NCBI RefSeq assembly: GCF_024305035.1
Contig: NZ_JAMWZB010000018.1
Location: forward strand, 41,863 to 105,862
Reading direction: 5' to 3'
Source: Algoriphagus sp.
GTDB taxonomy: Bacteria; Bacteroidota; Bacteroidia; Cytophagales; Cyclobacteriaceae
DNA: 64,000 nucleotides
Shown piece by piece: positions 17,604 through 26,185 of the stretch. The translations under genes and the position numbers were made by a program. The number at the start of each line of letters is the position of its first letter. The stretch's first letter is position 1. The notes below the pieces were generated by a model. It was not told the DNA's origin. It searched no databases and worked only from the letters and a program-made list of their open reading frames with translations.

Positions 17604-17709
17604 GCAATTTCTAAGATTTTCTAATTGTAAAAAGGGATGAAACTTTTTCCTCATACTTCCAATCCTAGTATTTTTTCCTAATTTCAACTCAATCAAATTT
17701 TGACTTTTT

Positions 17710-19728
17710 GTGAGCAAAACCTCCTTAGCATTAATCAGTGATGAGCCTTGGCTGAACGATTTTGCCCCGGCTATCCAAAAGCGTTTAAAAGACTATCAAA
17801 CGGCCCTTTATCAGATCAATGAATCTCTGGGCAGTATTTTGGAATTCGCCAATTTCCATGATTATTATGGGGTGCACTTTGAACCGGTCCGGAAGGGTTG
17901 GATTTATCGGGAATGGGCCCCGGCAGCTCAGCAACTTTTTTTAACGGGGGACTTCAACTGGTGGGATAGGGAATCCCACCCCTTGCGAAAAAATCATCGA
18001 GGCGACTGGGAGATTTTTCTTCCCTATGCACAGTATAAAGACACCTTCACCCATCAAAGCCGCATCAAAGTTCGGGTGATCGATGCACAAGGCCGGGATC
18101 TGGATCGGATTCCCGCTTATATCCGACGGGTGGTTCAGGACGAAAAAACCCATGATTTCACCGGCCAGCTTTGGTTTCCTCAAGAAAAATTCACTTGGAC
18201 TGATCGGTATTTTTCACTGGAAGCAATCGCTCAAATGCCCCTGATCTACGAATGTCATGTGGGTATGGCTCAGGAAAAACTGGGAGTTGGAACCTATCGG
18301 GAATTCGAGGAACTCATTCTCCCTCGGATCAAAAAAGGAGGATACAATGCCATCCAACTGATGGCGGTCATGGAACATCCCTATTACGGATCCTTTGGTT
18401 ACCATGTATCTAATTTCTTTGCCCCTTCTTCCCGCTTTGGTACTCCTGAGGAACTCAAATCCTTGATCAATACTGCCCACCAAATGGGTATTGCCGTAAT
18501 TATGGACATCGTTCACTCTCATGCAGTCAAAAATGTTAATGAAGGGCTAAATGAATTTGATGGAACGGATCATCAGTACTTCCACCCTGGAGATCGTGGC
18601 TATCATGAAGGATGGGATTCCAAACTCTTTGATTATGGCAAATGGGAAGTACAGCAGTTTTTGCTCTCCAATATCCGCTATTGGCTGGAAGAATTTCATT
18701 TCGACGGCTTTCGCTTTGATGGGGCCACCTCCATGCTCTACCATCATCATGGCCATGTGTCTTTCGATTCGGCAGACAAATACTTCGATGAAGGCGTAGA
18801 TGAAGCAGCCCTCCGTTATTTCCAACTGGCCAATACGCTGATTCATCAATTGAAGCCTCATGCGATTTCCATCGCTGAAGAAGTCAGCGGGATGCCGGGA
18901 CTCTGCCGAAATATCGAGGACGGAGGGATCGGTTTTGATTTCCGACTGGCTATGGGAATACCGGACTTCTGGATCAAAACACTCAAACACAAAACCGATG
19001 AACAGTGGGATCTTTTTGAGCTTTGGCATGAACTGAGCAATCGCCCCAAGAAAGAAAAATCCATCGCCTATGCCGAAAGTCATGATCAGGCTCTAGTTGG
19101 CGACAAATCCTTAGCCTTCTGGCTGATGGATAAGGAAATGTATACCTCCATGTCTGTGCTTGAACAAAATCTGGTCGTGGATAGAGGCATTGCCTTACAC
19201 AAAATGATCCGCATGATTACGCTTTCGCTTGGCGGAGAAGGGTATTTGAATTTTATCGGAAATGAATTTGGTCATCCTGAATGGGTGGATTTTCCACGTG
19301 AGGGGAATAATTGGAGCTATCAGTATGCAAGACGGCAATGGTCACTCGTGGATGCTGAACATTTGCGGTATAGCCAACTCAATGCCTGGGATCAGGCGAT
19401 GATCGAGCTGGTCAGCAAGCATCAAGTCTTGAAAGCTCCTCACGGAGAGCAGCTCTATCTGGAGCCGGATAAGAAAATTTTGGCCTATGAACGAGGCGGT
19501 TTAGTTTTTGTCTACTCATTCCATCCTACTGAGTCATATTTTGGTTTTCCGATCCGGATGCCGGAATCGGGCAGCTACCAGATTTTGCTTCATTCCGATC
19601 AAAAAAAGTTTGGTGGGTTTGAACGCTTGGACCCTACTGTAAATTATCAAACAGATCAGGATCATACTGTAGCCCTCTACCTCCCCAATCGTGTAGTGAT
19701 GGTGATGAAAAAAGGGAATAAAAAGTAA
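17710..19728 (+). CDS. glgB: 1,4-alpha-glucan branching enzyme (GH13, eukaryote-like type)
   Basis: A 672-residue enzyme that makes alpha-1,6 branches in glycogen. The N-terminal CBM48 module (residues about 50-140: YGVHFEPVRKGWIYREWAPA, LTGDFNWW) precedes the GH13 barrel. The catalytic residues are visible as Asp337 (GFRFDGATSM), Glu390 (AEEVSGMPG) and Asp459 (ESHDQ), and the motif MDIVHSHA gives conserved region I. The length, YECHVGMAQ and HYHHGHVSF-like context fit the GH13_8 (plant/animal-like) subfamily found in Bacteroidota, not the 730-residue bacterial GlgB. Translation starts at GTG. No other glycogen gene is in the window. Confidence 0.93.
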   Translation: MSKTSLALISDEPWLNDFAPAIQKRLKDYQTALYQINESLGSILEFANFHDYYGVHFEPVRKGWIYREWAPAAQQLFLTGDFNWWDRESHPLRKNHRGDWEIFLPYAQYKDTFTHQSRIKVRVIDAQGRDLDRIPAYIRRVVQDEKTHDFTGQLWFPQEKFTWTDRYFSLEAIAQMPLIYECHVGMAQEKLGVGTYREFEELILPRIKKGGYNAIQLMAVMEHPYYGSFGYHVSNFFAPSSRFGTPEELKSLINTAHQMGIAVIMDIVHSHAVKNVNEGLNEFDGTDHQYFHPGDRGYHEGWDSKLFDYGKWEVQQFLLSNIRYWLEEFHFDGFRFDGATSMLYHHHGHVSFDSADKYFDEGVDEAALRYFQLANTLIHQLKPHAISIAEEVSGMPGLCRNIEDGGIGFDFRLAMGIPDFWIKTLKHKTDEQWDLFELWHELSNRPKKEKSIAYAESHDQALVGDKSLAFWLMDKEMYTSMSVLEQNLVVDRGIALHKMIRMITLSLGGEGYLNFIGNEFGHPEWVDFPREGNNWSYQYARRQWSLVDAEHLRYSQLNAWDQAMIELVSKHQVLKAPHGEQLYLEPDKKILAYERGGLVFVYSFHPTESYFGFPIRMPESGSYQILLHSDQKKFGGFERLDPTVNYQTDQDHTVALYLPNRVVMVMKKGNKK

Positions 19729-19840
19729 GGGAAGGGTGTTTAGCTCTAGCGTATTATTCTTGATTTCTGTTGAAGCGATAAATAGGCAAATTAAATTTAG
19801 GCTGATTTATGGAAATACAGAATCAAAAAAATAGACTAAA

Positions 19841-19928
19841 CGTGAATAACTCACGCCTATATTCTTTTATTTAAGATATTTTCTTGAAATTTGAAATTTT
19901 AGGCTTATATTAGCGTGAATTTTACACG
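19841..19928 (+). promoter_or_regulatory. Two matching inverted repeats upstream of the ATPase gene (candidate operators)
   Basis: CGTGAATAACTCACG (19841-19855) and CGTGAATTTTACACG (19914-19928) share the form CGTGAAT-N4-CACG. They are 73 bp apart, about seven helical turns, and the second ends 8 bp before the ATG of the AAA ATPase gene. Their agreement at 11 positions suggests a common repressor. No regulator gene lies next to the pair, so the binding protein is unknown. Confidence 0.5.
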
Positions 19929-19936
19929 GAAAAATT

Positions 19937-21277
19937 ATGTTAATTAGATTTATAGTCAAAAATTTATATTCCTTTAGAGACGAAACTGAGTTCAACCTTT
20001 TTCCGAATAAATCTCAAGGGCTTCAACATCATAAAGTCAGAATTGGCAATTTTGATTTTTTAAGATATAGTGCCATATACGGTGCAAATGGTTCTGGAAA
20101 ATCGAACCTGATCAAAGCGATTTCATTTTTAGAGACCTTAGTTGAACAAGGTAAACTTCCATCAGAGACTGAAGATATTAAGTTTAAACTGAATGAAGAC
20201 AATTTAAATACACCCATATCTCTAGGCATTGAATTTATTGCTAATGATGTACCTTTTTTCTATACAATTACCTTTAACGAAGGTATAATTCTTTATGAAA
20301 GTTTAGCTTTTAGCAATAAGAGTGATGATATTTTGATTTTTGAAAGAAGTTTTGAAAATGAAACCCAAGAGATAACATTTTACAAAGAGTATTATAAAAC
20401 TGACAAAGAAAAATTATTTGTAGAAGTACTTTCTGAAAAATTAATCCAACGCAATGAACTACTTATTACATTTTTAAGCAAAAAATATCCTGATGATTTT
20501 AAATCAACCCATTCTGCATTTAGATGGTTTGATGAAACTCTAGTCATCATCAAACCCGATGCAAAACCAGGTGGAATTGCTCATATTTTAGACAAAGACC
20601 CAACAATTAAAGAATTTGCTAATAAATTCATTCCAAGTTTAAATACTGGAATAACTAAAATTGATATTGACACAAAGAAATTTGAAGAATTTTTTGGTGA
20701 AAGTGGTGATGCAAAACTTAAAAGAAAAATTATAGAAGACTTAAAAAATGAACCAAATAAACTATCACTATTAACAGATAGCGAAACCGGTGAAGAGGTC
20801 ACGTTAGTTTACGAAAATAACGAGGTTCTTGCAAAAAGACTTATTACTAAACACCAGAATGCACTGGGTGAAAGCACAGATTTTAATATAGGTCAAGAAT
20901 CTGATGGCACTCGAAGACTAATTGATTATATTCCAGCCTTTCAAGGTATTATTAACGACAATAAAGTATTTGTTATTGATGAAATTGAAAGAAGTATTCA
21001 TCCAATGACAATTAAAGAGATCATGACAAAATTGGCCTTAGACGAATCTGTTAAAGGGCAACTTATTTTCTCAACACATGAATCAAACTTATTAGATCAA
21101 AGTATATTTAGAGCAGATGAGATTTGGTTTGCTCAGAAAGATCTTGATGGTTCAAGCAAACTATATTCCTTAAGCGACTTCAAAATTCATAATACTATAA
21201 ATATCGAAAACGGATATTTAAAGGGTCGATTTGGAGGTATTCCTTTCTTAGGCAACTTAAAAGATTTGAATTGGTAA
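19937..21277 (+). CDS. AAA-family ATPase of a Rlo/PARIS-like defence pair
   Basis: A 446-residue ABC/SMC-like ATPase of the AAA_15/AAA_21 group. It shows Walker A GANGSGKS (residues 49-56), a signature-like segment GQESDGTRRL, Walker B KVFVIDEIE (Asp348, Glu349) and the switch His in IFSTHE. The first residues, MLIRFIVKNLYSFRDETEF, are the usual 'inner ring' start of this family. Such ATPases (RloA, AriA of PARIS, and the ATPase of OLD/Gabija-like systems) sense phage proteins and control a TOPRIM-type nuclease encoded just downstream. Here the stop codon is immediately followed by the ATG of an RloB-like gene. All ATPase motifs are intact, whereas the partner gene is broken. Base composition is AT-rich relative to glgB. 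Confidence 0.8.
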   Translation: MLIRFIVKNLYSFRDETEFNLFPNKSQGLQHHKVRIGNFDFLRYSAIYGANGSGKSNLIKAISFLETLVEQGKLPSETEDIKFKLNEDNLNTPISLGIEFIANDVPFFYTITFNEGIILYESLAFSNKSDDILIFERSFENETQEITFYKEYYKTDKEKLFVEVLSEKLIQRNELLITFLSKKYPDDFKSTHSAFRWFDETLVIIKPDAKPGGIAHILDKDPTIKEFANKFIPSLNTGITKIDIDTKKFEEFFGESGDAKLKRKIIEDLKNEPNKLSLLTDSETGEEVTLVYENNEVLAKRLITKHQNALGESTDFNIGQESDGTRRLIDYIPAFQGIINDNKVFVIDEIERSIHPMTIKEIMTKLALDESVKGQLIFSTHESNLLDQSIFRADEIWFAQKDLDGSSKLYSLSDFKIHNTINIENGYLKGRFGGIPFLGNLKDLNW

Positions 21278-21965
21278 ATGAAATATTTAAGCCGGAATAA
21301 AATTTATGAGAAGGTTGATCCATTCAAGAACGCAAAGAAAATTTACATTTTTTGCGAAGGGGATAGAGAAGTTAATTATTTAAAGTTTTTTCAAGGATTT
21401 GCTTCAAATATTGACATCATTCCCATTCCAAATGAAAATGGTAAATCTGATCCTACTAAACTTAAAGCATAGGCAGAAAAATGTCTTAAAAGCAATTCTA
21501 TTTCTTTATCAAAAGAGTTATCCGATGAAATATGGTTTGTTATTGATACTGATAGGTGGAATGAAGGAAATAAAATTGATGAGTTAAGAAACTACGTAAA
21601 AGACAAGCAAGTTACTTAGGATGGATGGTTTGTTGCACAAAGTAACCCGTCATTTGAAATTTGGCTTTACTACCATTTCTTCTCGGAAAAACCAGATGAT
21701 TCTGAAGTAAAAGATGCAAAAAGTTTTAAAGATTTTGTTTCAATAAAAATCAAGGGTGGATTTGACAATCTCTATGCCCTTAGAAATTCAAAAAGTAGCC
21801 TTAAATGCCGAAAATAAATTTGAAAGCGAAAATGGACAACCAAACTTATATTCGACAGAAGTTTTCAAGCTAGCAAAACAAATTATAAAGTTCACAAAAA
21901 AACAATTAGATCAATGCTTGACTGACCTGAAACGGCTTTCAAAAGAAAACACAAAAGACACCTAA
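21278..21965 (+). pseudogene. RloB-like TOPRIM protein, broken by two TAG codons and a frameshift
   Basis: Starting directly after the ATPase stop, the frame reads KKIYIFCEGDREVNYLKFF, a TOPRIM-like start with acidic Glu27 (CEGxxE). It reaches a TAG at 21470-21472, continues through DEIWFVIDTDRWNEG (the DxD metal site) to a second TAG at 21617-21619, then WFVAQSNPSFEIWLYYHFF. At about 21790 an extra A in a short A-run shifts the frame, and KVALNAENKFESENG, STEVFKLAKQII follow in the +1 frame. NPSFEIWLYYHF and the final STEVFKLA pattern are characteristic of RloB-like proteins (PF13707). In intact systems this would be the nuclease/effector partner of the ATPase. Confidence 0.78.
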
Positions 21966-22016
21966 AAAAGAAATAGAAGTGGCCCTTAAACGAAAAGCAG
22001 CATAGGAAGGGGAAAT

Positions 22017-22313
22017 AAAAAACTTGATGACGCAAGAAGGGTTCAAAGAAAAAACTTCGGCAAACGTGGAACAAAAAGGCGTGACGAACTTGAATCAGGA
22101 AATGAAGCAATTAAAATAGGTGCTTGGATTCATGACACACGCATAGCATTGGGAATGACTCAGGAACCACTTGCAGAAAGAGTAGGGACTACCAAGTCCT
22201 TTATTTCAAAAATTAAATACATGCTGAAAAAGCCCGAATTTCGACACTTCAAAAAATTAGTGAACTTGGTTTTGGAGGCCAACTTAAAGCCAAGGTAAAA
22301 CGCTAACAAACGA
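22017..22313 (+). pseudogene. HigA-type XRE antitoxin, frameshifted relic
   Basis: One frame reads KKLDDARRVQ, FGKRGTKRRDELES, IKIGAWIHDTRIALGMTQEP and LAERVGTTKSFISKI, the HTH_3 pattern of HigA-like antitoxins of the 'KTLDD...GT..R.E.E' type. Near 22215 the frame shifts; the neighbouring frame gives AEKARISTLQKISELGFGGQ and LKAKVKR, the expected C terminus, ending TAA at 22311-22313. No start codon in the correct frame is evident and no HigB toxin gene remains upstream, where the RloB relic ends. A single-base indel explains the split. Confidence 0.65.
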
Positions 22314-22370
22314 ATTAACCGAATTAAGAAGAAAAAATAACAACACCCCTTAGGATACACCATTCTTTCC

Positions 22371-23474
22371 ATGAGCGCTTTTCAAGTCTTCCTTTTATTT
22401 TTTATCCCCTCGGTTGCTAGTAGTCAACAAGTAAGCTACAATTTCCAGCCTGATTCCAGCTCCTTGGAAACTCTGGAAGTGATGCAACTTTTTGAAAATT
22501 ACCTAGCATCCAATCCTCAACATCAAGAAAAGAATGCCTACTGGAATACCGAAGAACAGCAGAACTTCAAGAACTATGACTTTTTAGCAAGTGAATTTCA
22601 GCCCTCACTCTACATGGGATTCCCGGTTCATGTTTTGAGTATCAAAACCCATGAGGATATTTATGAAATCAAGGCTCAATTTTCCTATAGCCAAGAAGAC
22701 GGAAGTCCCTATGTCCTTGCCATTGTCAATTACATGGCCCAAAAAGAAAATGGTGTCTATAAATTAGTTAATGCCCTGTCCATCAACCGGCAGAAATGGA
22801 GGTGCACCACGGTGGGTTGGGTAGACTTTTATTATCCACCCTCCCATTCCTTTAATCAAAAAAAGGCTGAAAAGCTCAATGATTTTATTGATCAGATTTG
22901 CAGTAATTTCGGGATAGAGCCTACCCCATTTGAGTATTATTTGGCTGATGATTTCGATGAAATCCAACGTTTAAAAGGACTGGATTATTACTTGGGAATG
23001 GGTGGATCTTCCAAGCCCCGAGGCAAAGCAGGAGAACACAAAGTCTATTGTGGGGGGATGGGGGAATACTATCCCCATGAAGTTTTTCACGTATTGATCG
23101 ACAAGCATTTTCCCAACAAACACGTGTGGGCTTCCGAAGGCATTGCCACACTTTTAGGGGGCAGTCGAGGGAAAAGTTTGGATTGGCACCTTAAAAAAAC
23201 CAAGTCCTATTTACAAAAGCATCCCGAACTCAATTTGAATGAAATGCTGACTTTGACCAATTTGGATAGCGAAACCGCTTTTCATTACGTTTTGGGCGGA
23301 TTGATCGCCAGAAAATTTATTGAAAAAGGGGGATGGAATTTGCTCACCGAACTGATGCGGAGTGGAAAAAATGATCAAGACTATTACCGTTCCATCGAAC
23401 AGCACCTTGGAATCAACCAAATGGAGTTAAATGAATTTTTGAGGAAGGAATTGGAGCAAGTAAGCGAGTACTAA
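22371..23474 (+). CDS. Secreted putative gluzincin-type metallopeptidase
   Basis: A 367-residue protein with a signal peptide (MSAFQVFLLFFIPSVASSQQ). The region YYPHEVFHVLID contains an HExxH zinc motif at about residue 239, and WASEGIATLLGG about 20 residues later supplies the likely third ligand Glu, the arrangement of gluzincin peptidases (peptidase MA-like clan). The first 200 residues (TEEQQNFKNYDFLASEFQPS, VLSIKTHEDIYEIKAQFSYS) look like a beta-rich domain of unknown function. It is an intact gene between decayed island genes, and an IS4 remnant starts immediately after its stop. Its substrate is unknown. Confidence 0.6.
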   Translation: MSAFQVFLLFFIPSVASSQQVSYNFQPDSSSLETLEVMQLFENYLASNPQHQEKNAYWNTEEQQNFKNYDFLASEFQPSLYMGFPVHVLSIKTHEDIYEIKAQFSYSQEDGSPYVLAIVNYMAQKENGVYKLVNALSINRQKWRCTTVGWVDFYYPPSHSFNQKKAEKLNDFIDQICSNFGIEPTPFEYYLADDFDEIQRLKGLDYYLGMGGSSKPRGKAGEHKVYCGGMGEYYPHEVFHVLIDKHFPNKHVWASEGIATLLGGSRGKSLDWHLKKTKSYLQKHPELNLNEMLTLTNLDSETAFHYVLGGLIARKFIEKGGWNLLTELMRSGKNDQDYYRSIEQHLGINQMELNEFLRKELEQVSEY

Positions 23475-23477
23475 AAA

Positions 23478-24079
23478 AATGGCCTATACGCTTTCCCTTA
23501 CTCAATGTTTGGGACAGCAACGGTGTGTTTTTTGTTATTCGGCACAAAGACAACCTGGCATTCCATACCGTTAAAGAGCGGGAACTGCCTGAAGACAAAG
23601 CCCAACATGTACTTATAGACGAAGAGATCGAACTGTCCAACCCCCAATCCAAGGCCAAGTATCCGGGAAAGCTCAGAAGGGTAGCTGTATGGGATGAGGA
23701 AAACAAGCAGACCATAGAGTTGATCACCAACAACTTCACTTGGGCTGCACAGACCATAGGGGATCTTTACAAGTCCAGGTGGGAGATCGAAGTGTTTTTC
23801 CGAGACATCAAACAGTTGTTGCACATCAAAACATTTATCGGAACCTCAAAAAATGCGGGAATGATCCAAATTTGGACTGCATTGATCACCATCCTATTGT
23901 TGAAAGTCATGAAAGCCACCGCAAAATTCGGATGGCATCTATCCAATCTTGTCGCCTTTATCCGATTGAACATATTCGTCAAAATTGAACTACAAAAATG
24001 GCTTGACAGGCCCTTTGAGGACCACGATAAACCACCGCAGAAAAGCTCACAGGGGGATCTATTTCCAGATTACTCTTAA
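23478..24079 (+). mobile_element. IS4-family transposase remnant (C-terminal part)
   Basis: The open frame (IRFPLLNVWDSNGVFFVIRH... to LFPDYS) is the C-terminal half of an IS4-group transposase. It has YKSRWEIEVFFRDIKQLL, the Y-(2)-R-(3)-E-(6)-K signature holding the third catalytic residue, and ITNNFTWAAQTIGDLYK just before. The N-terminal part with the two catalytic Asp residues is missing, so the element cannot move by itself. The remnant begins within a few bases of the upstream gene's stop. No terminal inverted repeats are visible. Confidence 0.85.
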
Positions 24080-24427
24080 AATATCCCTTGAATTGTAAAA
24101 AATAGGTAAATTGATCCTCATCAAAAATTAGTTAGGACAGCATGGATATGAGGTTAAGATTGAATTAAAAAGTTACCTCTTTCTGGCTGCTCTTGAAACC
24201 ACCTCAGGTTTAGTGCAACAGCACCTAAGTAAACATGGGGCGGACAGCGGTTTACGCAAGGTTCGTTCTTCATGGTTAACTTTGTCACGGTCGGACGGCT
24301 AAGGACTTCGAAAGTCCCACGTTTCTTAGCGGCAATACGTTAGGCCACATCGAAAAAAAGAACTCATATGGAATCAGAAATTCAAACTTTATACTCATCT
24401 TTAGCGTTAGTAACGCAATAAGTAAGT
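24080..24427. other. Gap with insertion-sequence debris and a hairpin-rich stretch
   Basis: On the minus strand 24162-24245 encodes HVYLGAVALNLRWFQEQPER and ends in TAA, which looks like the last residues of another transposase-type protein (family not identified). At 24299-24313 GGACTTCGAAAGTCC is a perfect short hairpin flanked by CGGCTAA and TTAGCGG. The stretch ends with CGTTAGGCC (24338-24346), where GTTAGGC fits the integron core GTTRRRY. The intact higBA pair starts 80 bp later. No gene is supported here. Confidence 0.35.
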
Positions 24428-24709
24428 ATGATAATTTCATTTGGGTCAAAGCAAACTGAGAAAGTATGGAAAGGCGAAAGAGTGCCGAAATGGCCAATTG
24501 AGATTCAGAAAATAGGTAGGCGTAAACTTAGAATGCTGAACAATTCACAGAATATTGCAGATCTCAGAATTCCACCATCCAATAGGCTGGAAAAACTTTC
24601 TGGAAATCTTAGTAAATTTTATAGCATCAGAATTAACGACCAATGGAGAATCATCTTTCAGTGGGAAAATGGACAAGCATCAGAAGTAGAAATCATTGAT
24701 TATCATTAG
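24428..24709 (+). CDS. higB: HigB-type toxin (RelE superfamily)
   Basis: A 93-residue protein of the plasmid-maintenance killer family: IGRRKLRMLNNSQNIADLRI, PSNRLEKLSGNLSKFYSIRI, then NDQWRIIFQWENG and a final EVEIIDYH. The blocks DLRxPPxxRLExLxG and YSIRINxQWRI.F.W are diagnostic for HigB. HigB is a ribosome-dependent mRNA endonuclease. The toxin gene comes first and the antitoxin start follows 2 bp after its TAG, the normal higBA order. The pair is intact, unlike most neighbours, as expected for an addictive module. Confidence 0.93.
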   Translation: MIISFGSKQTEKVWKGERVPKWPIEIQKIGRRKLRMLNNSQNIADLRIPPSNRLEKLSGNLSKFYSIRINDQWRIIFQWENGQASEVEIIDYH

Positions 24710-24711
24710 TT

Positions 24712-25011
24712 ATGGAACATTTACCGAACATACATCCAGGGGAAGTGCTACAGGAAGAGTTTCTCATTCCACTAAATATTTCCGCATACAGATTATCTAA
24801 AGATATAGGTATACCACAAACTAGAATTAGTGAGATTATCAAAGGGCGCAGAAGAATTACCGCTGATACTGCTTTGAGATTGAGCTACTACTTTGGAATG
24901 AGTGCTAAATTCTGGTTGGGATTACAAGATGATTTTGATCTAGAAGAAGAAACAAAAGCAAAGAAAGTAGAACTGGAAAGCATTAAGAAATATGAAAATG
25001 ACGCGGCATAA
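24712..25011 (+). CDS. higA: HigA-type antitoxin (XRE family)
   Basis: A 99-residue DNA-binding antitoxin. It begins NIHPGEVLQEEFLIPLNISA and carries an HTH_3 domain (YRLSKDIGIPQTRISEIIKG) and the family-typical ITADTALRLSYYFGMSAKFW LGLQ segment at about residues 55-80. It neutralises HigB and represses its own operon. The C-terminal tail is charged and probably flexible. The stop is followed by a structured stretch (TAACAGACC ... GCGCA/TGCGC hairpin ... CGTTGGC) like the element after thyA. Confidence 0.93.
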   Translation: MEHLPNIHPGEVLQEEFLIPLNISAYRLSKDIGIPQTRISEIIKGRRRITADTALRLSYYFGMSAKFWLGLQDDFDLEEETKAKKVELESIKKYENDAA

Positions 25012-25067
25012 CAGACCATAAGCGCAAAGCTACGTCTGCGCCTAGGGTAATCGTTGGCAATTAAAAC

Positions 25068-25732
25068 ATGAGAAACTACTTATTAATATTTTTTCATAGT
25101 CATTGGTTTTTCAAGCTGTGAAATAGCTAATAACTATACTGAACAAAGCGTTTATCAATTTCAATATCGTAGGCCAGTTGGACTCGTTATGAGTCATTTT
25201 CTTGATAGCCTATCCCTAACAGGTAAAGGAGTTAAAATTGGGGTAATTGATGCAGGTTTTGGTGGTATTGATTCTAATGACTTTACCAAAAATCTCAAGG
25301 TTCAAGATTATAAAGACTTTGTCGACAATGATACAACTGACTTTTTTGATGACACCGAACATGACCATGGAACTGTTGTGACATCGAGCATTGGCGGCAA
25401 AAAGGGAAATTATGTACATGGATTGGCGTTTAATGCTGAATTTTTCCTCGCAAAAACTGAAGATGTATCTTCAGAATTATCTGATGAAGAGAAAAGATTA
25501 ATAGATGCGGTAGATTGGTTAATTTCTAAGCATGTAGATGTGATCAATATTTCAATAGCTTACACCAAATTTGATGATGTCGACTATTATACTCGAAAGG
25601 ATTTGGATGGAAAAACAGCATTAAGCTCGAAACATATTGATAGCGTGTTGCAGGCAAATCCTGAATTAATTATTACGGTAAGCGCAGGAAATAAAGGAAA
25701 CAAAGAGTGGTCTAATATTATGGTGCCAGGTG
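25068..25732 (+). pseudogene. Subtilisin-type (S8) peptidase, frameshifted and 3'-truncated
   Basis: A lipoprotein signal peptide starts at ATG 25068 (MRNYLLIFF) but leaves frame in a T6 run at 25089-25094. One base fewer would join it to FIVIGFSSCEIANN (lipobox GFSSC) and the long downstream frame. That frame carries the catalytic Asp (VKIGVIDAGFGG), the catalytic His (HDHGTVVTSSIGG) and the oxyanion-side segment LIITVSAGNKGN. The catalytic Ser region is missing, because at 25733 the sequence changes into a copy of the radC 5' region. The open frame then runs on antisense through the repeat to 25818. The gene is therefore dead in two ways. Confidence 0.8.
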
Positions 25733-26152
25733 ACCTTCGGTCTCAGACTGGCCTTGACTTTACAACTGTACCCAATGGATATCTCCGCCACTGTACTCAA
25801 ATCGATTTTTTCTTTTAACGCTTCCATAATTGCTCTTTGGTTTTGTGAAACATGAATTATGGAATGAACCCTGTACGTCGCTGAGTAAGGCCAAGAGGAA
25901 AAGGAATAAAAAATGAGCCTGTGGCGAATGGCTTTATGCCGGAAGCTCTTGGCCGCTCCGAAAGCGACGGACGAACTTATTCCGGAATTCAGGTGAATTT
26001 TTTAATAAAAAATTTTAGAATAAAATCTCAACGCATTTGATCCGATTGGAAAGGGACAGAGTCGGATTACTTTTGAATCAAGGGCTGAACTGACCCTTCT
26101 TATGAAAAATCTTTTTCCGATTGAAGAATGAAATCGGGAAAGGGATTTTGGA
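25733..26152. repeat. 420-bp direct duplication, copy A (radC 5' end plus upstream region)
   Basis: This segment matches 28209-28629 in the same orientation with about eight substitutions and one single-base indel (about 98% identity). The differences cluster at 26046-26062. It contains the first 31 codons of a radC-like gene on the minus strand (ATG at 25825-25827, MEALKEKIDLST), cut at 25733, and 325 bp of upstream noncoding DNA. Copies A and B flank the hipBST operon and the body of radC, so recombination between them would remove about 2.48 kb. Confidence 0.93.
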
Positions 26153-26185
26153 AAGGAACCCAGAATAACCAAGCAAATACCTATT

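Noticed and set aside
17941..19083. Long minus-strand frames inside glgB
   Set aside because: They lie opposite a complete branching enzyme with all catalytic residues; their composition mirrors that gene.
23413..23982. Minus-strand frames over the IS4 remnant
   Set aside because: The plus strand carries a clear transposase signature; the opposite frames are shadows.
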